DNA of 64,000 nt, taken from JASHPR01 sp963749145 (GTDB lineage: Bacteria; Actinomycetota; Actinomycetes; Streptosporangiales; Streptosporangiaceae). Position numbers and translations under genes: made by a program. The notes beneath the pieces are model-generated. The model searched no databases. It saw only the letters and a list, made by a program, of their open reading frames with translations, and was not told the origin of the DNA. How positions within the stretch are numbered: position 1 is the first letter of the stretch; each line of letters opens with the position of its first letter. Positions 1 to 7,276 of the stretch are shown in pieces. Location: contig CAVVLN010000004.1 of NCBI GenBank assembly GCA_963749145.1, forward strand, positions 1,922,001 to 1,986,000. Reading direction: 5' to 3'.

Positions 1-44
1 TGCCCGCGCCGGGGCCGCGCCCGGGGCCGGCCGGGCCGGAACTG

Positions 45-1163
45 GTGCTGGATCTCGAGGCGGTCAGCAAGGTCTACCCGGGCAGGCCGTCGGTGCCGGC
101 CCTGCGGGGGGTGACCTTGTCGGTGGCGGCCGGGGAGCTGGTGGCGGTGCTCGGGCCGTCGGGGTCGGGCAAGAGCACGCTGCTGCACCTGGCCGGCACC
201 CTGGACCTGCCCACCGCCGGGACCGTCCGGGTCGCGGGCCTGGACGTGGCGGCGCTGTCCGACCGGCAGCTGGCCGGGCTGCGCGCGAAGAGCATCGGGT
301 TTGTGTTCCAGCAGTTCTTCCTGGCCGAGCACCAGAGCGTGCTGGACAACGTGGCCGACGGGCTGCTGTACGCCGGGGTGGGCCTGGCCCAGCGCCGCGA
401 GCTGGCCGCGATTGCGCTGGACCGGGTCGGGCTCGGCCGCCGCCCAGCTGCTGGGCATCGACCGGGTGTTCGGCGGCGAGCGGATCTGGATCACCGGGGT
501 CAACGGCAGCGGCGGCCTGTGGCTGTACGTGGCCGGCATCCTGAACCCCGACGTGCTGTCCCCCGACGTCGACTCCTCGGTGCTGACCGGGTTCCCGTTC
601 GCGGAGCAGTACCTGGGCTTCGACGGCCATCCGTCCACCGTGTACGTCAAGGCGGCCGACAGCCAGGTCAACGCCGTCTACAACCTGCTCGCCGCGCAGG
701 CCAACCCGGAAAACCCCAGCGGGGTCGACGTGTCCCAGCCGTCCAGCGCGCTGGTCGCCCAGGTGGACGCCAAGAGCGCGTTCAACACCCTGTTCCTCGG
801 CCTGGGCGCGGTCGCGCTGCTGGTCGGCGCGATCGGCGTGGCCAACATCATGGTCATCGCCGTGCTCGAACGGCGGTCCGAGATCGGGCTGCGCCGCGCG
901 CTGGGCGCCACCCGCGGCCACATCCGGATCCAGTTCCTGACCGAGGCGATCACCCTCGCCCTGCTCGGCGGCGCGGCCGGCGTCCTCGCCGGCGCCGCCG
1001 CCACCGCCCTCTACGCCCACGACAAAGGCTGGGCCACCGTCATCCCCGCCGACGCCTGGCCGGCGGCCTGGCCGCCGCCATCCTCATCGGCGCCCTCGCC
1101 GGGCTGCTGCCCGCCATCAAGGCCGCCCGCCTCTCCCCGACCCAGGCGCTCTGGAGCCTTTAG
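45..1163 (+). pseudogene. ABC exporter ATPase fused by deletion to a MacB/FtsX-type permease C-terminus
   Basis: The first ~130 codons encode the N-terminal third of a LolD/MacB-type ATPase, with a Walker A motif (GPSGSGKST, about residues 38-46) and a Q-loop (FVFQQ). At about position 440 this stops before any LSGGQ signature, Walker B or H-loop. The reading then moves to the +1 frame and continues as the C-terminal half of an FtsX-like permease (about 440-1058): a periplasmic-domain end followed by transmembrane helices and the typical ERRSEIGLRRALGA motif. A second frame change near 1058, explained by loss of one G, restores the first frame for the last ~35 residues (LLPAIKAARLSPTQAL). The ATPase cannot work without its signature and Walker B motifs, so this is a deletion remnant of a two-gene exporter. 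The window may cut off upstream partner genes. Confidence 0.85.
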
Positions 1164-1207
1164 CCGCTGAGGATGCTAGGGAGGTCGTCCCCCGCCGGGC
1201 GGCTTCC

Positions 1208-1753
1208 CTAGCCCGCGGACTCCTTCTCCCGCCCCGCGGCGTCCTGGCGGCGGGCGAGCGGGAACGCGAACCAGAGCCCGCCGAACAGGACCAGGACCAG
1301 CCCCGCGATGAGCCAGGCCGGCAGGCCCGTGGCCACGTAGCTGGACACCAGCAGGACCGCGGCCGAGACGGCCAGGCCGACGGTGGCCAGCCCCAGGATC
1401 GCCATCACGCTGGCCGCCCGGACCAGGGACTCCTTCTGCTGCCGCCGGAAGACCAGGCGGTGGTAGGCGACGGGGCCCAGCAGCAGTGCCGTGGCCACGG
1501 CGGACAGCACCAGGCTGGCCAGGTAGAGGTCGCGCTGAGCGGAGCTGAGCCGGACGAACCTGACCGTGAACGGCAGCGAGAGTAGGAACCCGAACAGGAC
1601 CTGGACGCCCAGCCCCGCCACTCGCAGTTCCTGGAGCAATTCGGCCAGGTTGCGGTCGTCACGCTGCGCCTCCGACTCATCCCGCGGATCCTGATCGCGC
1701 GGCGGCTCCTGATCGCGCGGCGGCGTGAGAGCCTCTGGCCTCATCGTGGTCAC
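1208..1753 (-). CDS. DUF6328 family membrane protein
   Basis: The 181-residue protein has a charged, proline-rich N-terminus of about 35 residues holding two copies of PPRDQ. Four hydrophobic helices follow, at about residues 55-75, 85-105, 118-140 and 145-165. The LLQELRV segment just before the first helix is characteristic of DUF6328 proteins, small actinobacterial inner-membrane proteins of unknown function. A purine-rich GGGAGGTG lies just before the start codon. The gene is divergent from the enolase-superfamily gene and shares a short promoter interval with it. No function can be assigned. Confidence 0.75.
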   Translation of the reverse strand: MTTMRPEALTPPRDQEPPRDQDPRDESEAQRDDRNLAELLQELRVAGLGVQVLFGFLLSLPFTVRFVRLSSAQRDLYLASLVLSAVATALLLGPVAYHRLVFRRQQKESLVRAASVMAILGLATVGLAVSAAVLLVSSYVATGLPAWLIAGLVLVLFGGLWFAFPLARRQDAAGREKESAG

Positions 1754-1881
1754 CTCCCGTGTTCACTCGGGCCGTCCCGGTTAGCCCGTGACGCTGCCGC
1801 TACCCGCGTGGCGGGAGCGAAAACGGTCATGCGTTTGAGAACGTCGCGCACAGGTAGAAGAGAGCGGCGAAGGGAGCGATC

Positions 1882-3081
1882 ATGCCGATGCAGCAGCCGG
1901 GCACCCGGGAGCGCCCGGTGACCCCGGACGGGCCGCCGATGGCGCCGCTGACCGCGGGCGGGCCGGACGTCCGGGACGCGGACGGGCCGGCCGTCGACGG
2001 CCTCGCCGCCGCCGTGTACGTCATCCCGACCGACGCGCCGGAGGCCGATGGCACGCTGGCCTGGACCGAGACCACGATGGTCGTGGTGACCGCCCAGGCC
2101 GGCGGCGAGCGCGGGACCGGCTGGACCTACGCGGCGGCCGCCGCCGCCGGCGTCGTGGCCGACGTGCTAGGCGGCGTCGTGGTCGGCCGCGGCGCGTTCG
2201 ACCTGGCCGGCGCCGCCGAGGCGATGGCCCGGGCGGTGCGCAACATCGGCCGGGAGGGCATCGCGGCGACGGCGATCTCCGCCGTCGACATCGCGCTGTG
2301 GGATCTCAAGGCGCGGCTGCTCGGGCTGCCGGTGACGAGCCTGCTCGGCCGCGTCCGCCGGGATGTTCCCGTCTACGGGAGCGGCGGCTTCACCAGTTAC
2401 GACGACGACCGCACCCGCGAGCAGCTGGCCGGCTGGGTCCAGCAGGACCGGATCCCGCGGGTGAAGATCAAGATCGGCGAGTCGTGGGGCGGCAACGAGC
2501 GCCGCGATCTCGAGCGGGTCGCGCTGGCCCGGGAGGTCATCGGCCCCGAGACGGAGCTGTACGTCGACGCGAACGGCGGCTACGGCACCGGCCAGGCCGT
2601 GCGGGTCGGGCGTCAGATGGCCGGCTACGGGGTCACCTGGTTCGAGGAGCCGGTATCGTCGCAGGATGCGGCCGGGCTGGCCGCGGTCCGCGGCCAGGTC
2701 GAGGCCGACGTCGCGGCGGGAGAGTACAGCTGGTCGCTGGCCGACTCGGCCCGGCTGATCAGCGCGGGAGCGGTCGACTGCCTGCAGCTCGATATGACCC
2801 GCTGCGGCGGCATCACCGGGTTCCTGCGCGGCGCCGCGCTCGCGGCCGCGCACGGCCTGCCGGTCTCCGCCCACTGTGCCCCCAACCTGCACGCTCACGC
2901 CGGGGCCGCGACGCCGAACCTGCGGCACGTCGAGTACTTCCACGACCACCAGCGCATCGAGCAGATGCTCTTCGACGGAACGCTCGATCCGCACGGCGGG
3001 GTGCTCAGCCCCGACCCCGGCCAGCCCGGACTCGGCCTGCAGTTGCGGGCCGCGGACGCCGAGCGCTACCGGCGGCCGTGA
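1882..3081 (+). CDS. Enolase-superfamily (mandelate racemase/muconate-lactonizing type) enzyme
   Basis: The 399-residue protein has the enolase-superfamily capping domain followed by a beta/alpha barrel. Visible catalytic features are a K-x-K motif (Lys195/Lys197 in VKIKIG), metal ligands Asp229 (YVDANGG), Glu255 or Glu256 (WFEEP) and Glu281, and a candidate base His331 (SAHCAP). The KxK plus His arrangement is that of the mandelate racemase subgroup, whose members abstract an alpha proton from a carboxylate (racemases and sugar-acid dehydratases). The substrate cannot be read from sequence. The start is backed by an AGGGAG ribosome site about 6 nt upstream of ATG 1882. No other sugar-acid catabolic gene is adjacent. 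Confidence 0.88.
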   Translation: MPMQQPGTRERPVTPDGPPMAPLTAGGPDVRDADGPAVDGLAAAVYVIPTDAPEADGTLAWTETTMVVVTAQAGGERGTGWTYAAAAAAGVVADVLGGVVVGRGAFDLAGAAEAMARAVRNIGREGIAATAISAVDIALWDLKARLLGLPVTSLLGRVRRDVPVYGSGGFTSYDDDRTREQLAGWVQQDRIPRVKIKIGESWGGNERRDLERVALAREVIGPETELYVDANGGYGTGQAVRVGRQMAGYGVTWFEEPVSSQDAAGLAAVRGQVEADVAAGEYSWSLADSARLISAGAVDCLQLDMTRCGGITGFLRGAALAAAHGLPVSAHCAPNLHAHAGAATPNLRHVEYFHDHQRIEQMLFDGTLDPHGGVLSPDPGQPGLGLQLRAADAERYRRP

Positions 3082-3144
3082 TGAGCCGCCGGCCCGCGGG
3101 GCCAGCGAGCCCGCTGACCAGGAATCCCCGACCGGAGGACTGAT

Positions 3145-3585
3145 ATGAAGACCGCAACCGGCCTGACCTTACTGGCCATCGGCGCCATTCTGACCTTCGC
3201 CGTGACGGCGCACCCCAGCTACCTCAACCTCCAGGTCGCGGGCGTGGTCCTGATGGTGATCGGCCTGGTCGGGCTGTTCCTGCCCAAGCGCGCCCAGGGT
3301 TGGCTTCGCCGCCGGACGATCCTGCGCCGGGGCGCGGGCGGGCCCGTGGTGGGCCGCGTCGACGAGCGGCGCTACCCCCCGTACGTCATGCTCAATCCCG
3401 GCGCCCCCGCCGCCGGCGAGCACAACGGCCGCCAGCCGGGCGACCTCACCGCCGACGAGGCCGAGCCGGCCCCGGCGGCCGAGACGGCGCCGCTCCGGGA
3501 CCTGCCCGAGGAGGACCTGGTCGCCGAGCCGGCCGACCCGCACGATCCCGCTGCGGAGGTCGTGGAGGAGTACATCGAGGAGTGA
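3145..3585 (+). CDS. Small two-helix membrane protein with acidic tail (DUF6458-like)
   Basis: The 146-residue protein starts with two hydrophobic helices (about residues 5-20 and 28-47) joined by a short loop. A basic stretch (KRAQGWLRRRTILRR) and a long acidic, Ala/Pro/Glu-rich tail follow. The N-terminal pair (LLAIGAILTFAV) resembles DUF6458 proteins, which have no known function. The tail of about 80 residues is probably disordered and cytoplasmic. GGAGG lies 7 nt before ATG 3145. The gene is 60 nt downstream of the enolase-superfamily gene and could be co-transcribed with it. Confidence 0.65.
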   Translation: MKTATGLTLLAIGAILTFAVTAHPSYLNLQVAGVVLMVIGLVGLFLPKRAQGWLRRRTILRRGAGGPVVGRVDERRYPPYVMLNPGAPAAGEHNGRQPGDLTADEAEPAPAAETAPLRDLPEEDLVAEPADPHDPAAEVVEEYIEE

Positions 3586-3640
3586 CCTGGCCGCCCGGGT
3601 GCGCGCCAGGGTCGCGACGACAGCGGAGGGAGGCAAACAC

Positions 3641-3972
3641 GTGCGCCCCATCGCCGACCAGACGATTCTTATCAGCGGCGCCACCGACGGCCTCGGCAAG
3701 TCGCTGGCGGCCGAACTGGCCGCCGGCGGTGCGACGCTGCTGCTGCACGGCCGCGACGACGGCAAGGGCCAGGACACCGTGCGCGAACTCCAGCGCCGCA
3801 GCGGCAACCGGCGGGTCCGGTGGTACCGCGCGGACCTGTCCTCGCTGCGGGAGGCGGGCGGGAAGAGGCGGCCGCGCTGGGCCAGGCCCACGACGAGAAC
3901 GAGCGCCGTCGGCTGCGCGAGCTGGCGGACCGGATGACCGGCCTGGCCGCGGCCGCCAGCAGGCCCCGATGA
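3641..3972 (+). pseudogene. Truncated short-chain dehydrogenase N-terminus joined to the tail of another gene
   Basis: From GTG 3641 (GGAGGG ribosome site upstream) the frame encodes about 70 residues of an SDR: the Rossmann first strand with TGxxxGxG-type motif (SGATDGLG), then a basic NADP-like patch (HGRDD) and ADLSSL. At about 3850-3860 the SDR ends without its catalytic Ser-Tyr-Lys. The next frame then encodes a helical, charged stretch (HDENERRRLRELADRMTGL) that stops at 3970-3972 and overlaps the ATG of the ECF sigma gene by ATGA. This looks like a deletion that joined an SDR 5' end to the 3' end of the gene once upstream of, and translationally coupled to, the sigma factor. The identity of that tail is unknown. 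Confidence 0.75.
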
Positions 3973-4571
3973 GCGCCAGCACCGTCACCGCCGCCCGCCG
4001 GGCGGCGGGCCGCCCGGAGCCCGGCGAGAGCGCCGAGGCACGCTTCGCCGAAGCGCTCGGCTACATGCGGCACCTGCAAGCGGCCGCGGCCCGGATGACC
4101 CGCGATCACAGCGACGCCGAGGACCTGGTCCAGGAGACCTACGCCCGGGCCTACGCGTCGTTCCACCTGTTCCGGGAGGGGACGAACCTCAAGGCGTGGC
4201 TGAGCCGCATCCTGACCAACACGTTCATCAACGGCTACCGGAGGAAGCAGCGGGAACCCGTGCTGGCCAGCGCCGGGCTCGAGGACTGGCAGCTGGCCCG
4301 GATCCAGTCCCGGACCGGGGGCGCGATGCGGTCCGCCGAGGAACTGGCGCTCGACCGCATGCCGGACGCGCGCATTATCGCGGCGCTGCGGCAGCTTCCC
4401 GACGACTTCCGCACCGCCGTGTACCTGGCTGACGTGGAGGGATTCGGCTACCGGGAAATAGCCGGGATCATGCGCTGCCCGGTCGGCACGGTGATGTCCC
4501 GGCTGCACCGCGGCCGCGGGCGGCTCCGGGAACTGCTCGAGGCCCGGATGCCACCGGACGAGACGCGCTGA
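3969..4571 (+). CDS. ECF sigma factor, SigR/RpoE-like
   Basis: The 200-residue protein has sigma region 2 (HSDAEDLVQETYARAYASFHLF, about residues 43-64, and LKAWLSRILTNTFIN) and region 4 (LPDDFRTAVYLADVEGFGYREIAGIMRCPVGTVMSRLHRGR split over about residues 143-184). The region-4 motif GYREIA..CPVGTVMSRLHRGR is typical of the SigR/ECF12-like group, which controls thiol-oxidative stress genes with a zinc anti-sigma factor (RsrA). No such anti-sigma gene follows here, so the factor is an orphan in this window. The ATG overlaps the stop of the decayed upstream cistron (ATGA), which fixes the start. Confidence 0.88.
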   Translation: MSASTVTAARRAAGRPEPGESAEARFAEALGYMRHLQAAAARMTRDHSDAEDLVQETYARAYASFHLFREGTNLKAWLSRILTNTFINGYRRKQREPVLASAGLEDWQLARIQSRTGGAMRSAEELALDRMPDARIIAALRQLPDDFRTAVYLADVEGFGYREIAGIMRCPVGTVMSRLHRGRGRLRELLEARMPPDETR

Positions 4572-4598
4572 CACCATTAACCCGGCGGCCGCGAACGT

Positions 4599-4622
4599 GT
4601 TTAAGGATCGCTTTCCACGGTA
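4599..4622 (+). promoter_or_regulatory. Possible alternative-sigma promoter ahead of the small membrane genes
   Basis: GTTT at 4599-4602 is followed after 16 nt by GGTA at 4619-4622. This resembles the SigB/SigF-type pattern GTTT-N14-16-GGGTA but lacks one G. It lies about 60 nt before the 65-residue membrane gene. It is suggestive only. Confidence 0.25.
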
Positions 4623-4681
4623 GTTAGCTGGCCGTGAACAAAGCCCGAGTAAGCAGTATTCACCCTCGGTAGGTGATAAGC

Positions 4682-4879
4682 ATGCGAATAGGATCCATCC
4701 TCCTTGTCGTCTGGCTGATTATCGGCGTCATCGCGGGCGCCCAGCGCAACTATTACAGCGGGTCCGGCGCGAGCTGCGCCAAGGCGGGCACGATAGCGGT
4801 AACCATTCTGGCCGGGCCCCTCAACTACGTCGGCGTGAACCCGAAGGTCCGCTGCGAGCTGCCCCAGCCGAGCCAGTGA
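4682..4879 (+). CDS. Small membrane protein, unknown function
   Basis: This 65-residue protein has one clear N-terminal transmembrane helix (ILLVVWLIIGVIAGA, about residues 5-19), then a short linker with a lone Cys (ASCAKAG), a second hydrophobic stretch (TIAVTILAGPLNYVGV) and a soluble tail with a second Cys. ATG 4682 is preferred over GTG 4673 because a TAGGTG ribosome-site-like sequence sits 7 nt ahead of it. It precedes another tiny membrane gene, so the two may form a small operon downstream of the ECF sigma factor. No family is recognised. Confidence 0.6.
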   Translation: MRIGSILLVVWLIIGVIAGAQRNYYSGSGASCAKAGTIAVTILAGPLNYVGVNPKVRCELPQPSQ

Positions 4880-4920
4880 CCGCCAGCTAGGGCGGGAATG
4901 TTAAGCAGGAGGACTCGAAA

Positions 4921-5088
4921 ATGCTTGCCATAATCGCGGTCATCATTTTCGCCATCGCATTCATCATCCGGGTCACGGCAACGGCGACCGATGCGGTGTT
5001 CGCGCCGGCCAGCCTGGTGATCCTGGGGCTGATCTGCGTCGCGCTGCACCTGGCCGGCCTCGGCGCCGGCTGGCGCCTGCGAAGGTAG
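4921..5088 (+). CDS. Tiny hydrophobic membrane protein (55 residues)
   Basis: This 55-codon frame starts at ATG 4921 behind a strong AGGAGG site (8 nt spacing). The product is almost wholly hydrophobic: a first helix (LAIIAVIIFAIAFII), the linker RVTATATDAV, and a second helix (ASLVILGLICVALHLAGLG) ending in RLRR. The basic end suggests an N-out/C-in hairpin. Similar two-helix hydrophobic peptides are common in actinobacteria and have no assigned role. The strong ribosome site and codon bias support a real gene despite its size. Confidence 0.65.
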   Translation: MLAIIAVIIFAIAFIIRVTATATDAVFAPASLVILGLICVALHLAGLGAGWRLRR

Positions 5089-5187
5089 CCGGGCCTCGGC
5101 CGGCCCCCAGCCTGCGGCCGGGTCGCAGCCGGGTCGCGCCACCCCGGCGGCGGTCCCGGCCGCAGCCCGTCATGGCAGGCTTGATCG

Positions 5188-5310
5188 ATGACCTGGACCG
5201 TGCCAACCCCCGACCTGCCCGGCGGTCCGCTCACCGGCGACGACCGGCCGATCCTCGAGGGCGGCGGACGGTGGGGCGACGACGAGAGGGGCTGCCGAGA
5301 TGCCCGATGA
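5188..5310 (+). pseudogene. DinB-family N-terminal stub
   Basis: A 40-codon frame from ATG 5188 begins MTWTVPTPDLPGGPLTGDD and continues RPILEG. This closely resembles the opening of actinobacterial DinB/DUF664 proteins (MTWTAP…GDERAMLEG). After about 25 residues the similarity ends in an unrelated Gly/Asp-rich stretch, and the frame stops at 5308-5310, overlapping the start of the metallo-beta-lactamase gene. It is most likely the 5' end of a deleted DinB gene. The family match is from memory and is short. Confidence 0.4.
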
Positions 5311-6617
5311 CATCCTGGAGCTGGCCGACCGCCTCTGGCGCGGCGAGGTCCCGACCAGCGAATACCATCCGGTCGGCCACCTTGGCGGGCTGACCGAGAT
5401 CTGTGACGGCGTCGCGTTCGTCCCGTCCTTCGCCAACGTGTCGGCCTTCAGCACCGAGGACGGCCTGGTCCTGGTCGACACCGGGAGCTCGTTCGTGGCC
5501 ACCGCTGTGCATAAGGAGCTGCGGCGCTGGACCAGCCAGCGGCTGAACACCGCCGTGTACTCGCACGGGCACATCGACCACGTCGGCGGCCTGCCGGCCT
5601 GGGAAGCGGAGTCGGCGGACCGGGGCTGGCCCGCGCCGGCCGTCGTCGCCCACGAGGCGCTGCCCCGGCGGTTTGACCGGTACCTGCTCACCACCGGCTA
5701 CAACGAGGTGATCAACCGGCGCCAGTTCGGGCTCAGTGAACTGCGCTGGCCCACCGACTACCGCTACCCCGACCGCACCTACCGCGACGAGCTGCAGCTC
5801 GAAGTCGGCGGCCGGGCCTTCGCGCTGCGGCACGAGAAGGGCGAGACCGACGATCACACGGTGACCTGGGTGGCCGACCGGAAGGTGCTGTGCTGCGGCG
5901 ACCTGTTCATCTGGGCGTCGCCGAACGCGGGCAACCCGCAGAAGGTGCAGCGCTACCCGCGGGAGTGGGCGGCCGCGCTGCGCCGGATGATTGAGCTGCA
6001 GCCGGAGCGCCTGCTCCCGGGCCACGGCCTGCCGGTGGTGGGCGCCTGGCCGGGTCCGGCAGGCCCTCGCCGACACGGCCGGGCTGCTGGAGGCGCTGGT
6101 CGACCAGACGCTCGAGGTGATGAACCACGGCGGGCGGCTGGACGACGCCATCCACGCGGTGCGGCCGCCGGCCCACCTGGAATCCCGGCCCTACCTGCGG
6201 CCGGTCTACGACGAGCCGGAGTTCGTGGTGCGCAACATCTGGCGGCTCTACGGAGGCTGGTGGGACGGGAACCCGGCCACGCTCAAGCCCGCGCCGGAGC
6301 GGGCGCTGGCGGCCGAGCTGGCCGACCTGGCCGGCGGCCCCGCGGCGCTCGCCGACCGGGCCCTGGCGCTGGCCGGCCGCGCCCTGGACCAGGCCCGGGC
6401 CATGGCGGACGGCGGCGAGGGCGGCGACGACCGCGACCGCCAGGCCGAGACCGCGCTACGCCTGGCCGGCCACCTGGCCGAGCTGGCCCGGCTGGCCGCG
6501 CCCGGGGACGACGCGATCGGGGAGATTCACCGCCGGGTGTATTCGGCCCGGGCCGACGCCGCGACCTCGACGATGGCCAAGGGCGTCTTCCGCTGGGCCG
6601 CCCGGGGCGACGTCTAG
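5300..6617 (+). pseudogene. Metallo-beta-lactamase-fold hydrolase with alkyl-sulfatase-type dimer domain, frameshifted
   Basis: The N-terminal ~250 residues form an MBL domain: metal motif H-x-H-x-D-H at residues 89-94 (SHGHIDHVGG), HEKGETDDHT, the CGDLF aspartate and LLPGHG. At about 6045-6052 the frame shifts by one base. The downstream frame continues without a gap into a helical domain (QALADTAGLLEALVDQTLEVMN…RNIWRLYGGWWDGNPATL) typical of the dimerisation domain of alkyl-sulfatase-like proteins, ending at 6615-6617. Together the two parts give a ~438-residue protein of normal length for this shorter actinobacterial group. Only one indel separates it from an intact gene, so it may be a recent pseudogene or a sequence error. 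It overlaps the opposing DUF6069 gene by 4 bp. Confidence 0.85.
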
Positions 6618-7129
6618 TTCTGCCAGGTGGAACCCGGGGCGTACGGGCTGGGCGCCCCGGGATCGCGCGCGCGCCGCCGCACCGAGCGGGCGGCCACGCC
6701 GTTGAGCAGCGAGCCGATCGCGAACCCGATCACAAGGTCGACCACGGCCGTGGCGACCTTCGAGGACAGCGGCGCGCTGGTGCTGAACGGGAACAGCACG
6801 ACCACCACCGTGGCCAGGCCGATGATCCAGGTGAAGAACATCATCGGCCGCGGCGTGCTCACGAGCAGCAGGTGGGCCAGGGCGGTGGCGAGCAGCGCGG
6901 CGATCGCGGCCGCCAGGACCAGCCCGGTGGTGTGCGCGTCGCCGTAGGCGCCGTCCCGCTTGGGGGCCAGGATCGGGATGTTGAACAGCCACCGGCAGAC
7001 CAGGATGCCGACCAGCGCCACCAGGCCGGCGACGATCGCGGTGGCCAGTCCGCCGGCCCACAGCTGGCCGGCGTCCACCTTCGGCCGGGGCCGGGACGCT
7101 CCACTCCCGGGCGTGATCGGCGCCGTCAT
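6614..7129 (-). CDS. DUF6069 family membrane protein
   Basis: The 171-residue protein has four transmembrane helices (about residues 26-48, 66-92, 98-115 and 125-145). It opens with the characteristic VDAGQLWAGGLATAIVAGL and carries the internal FFTWIIGLATVVVVLFPF segment seen in DUF6069 proteins. Both termini are polar, and the C-terminus is Arg-rich. Function is unknown. It is transcribed toward the metallo-beta-lactamase gene and overlaps its stop by 4 bp. Confidence 0.8.
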   Translation of the reverse strand: MTAPITPGSGASRPRPKVDAGQLWAGGLATAIVAGLVALVGILVCRWLFNIPILAPKRDGAYGDAHTTGLVLAAAIAALLATALAHLLLVSTPRPMMFFTWIIGLATVVVVLFPFSTSAPLSSKVATAVVDLVIGFAIGSLLNGVAARSVRRRARDPGAPSPYAPGSTWQN

Positions 7130-7276
7130 GGAGTCTTCACCTGCCTGTTACGCCTCGAGGTCGCCCGCTGCAGGGCCTGGTTTTCCCTCCTAACTGTCAC
7201 TCACCGAGCCGCGGAAGTCCAAACCTGGCCCGGGCCGCGGCTGCATGGACCGCCGCCCGCTGGGTAGCTGCGGCGG

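Noticed and set aside
1800..1880. TTGAGA and TAGAAG before the enolase-superfamily gene as a promoter
   Set aside because: The spacer is only 14 nt, too short for a typical sigma-70-type promoter.
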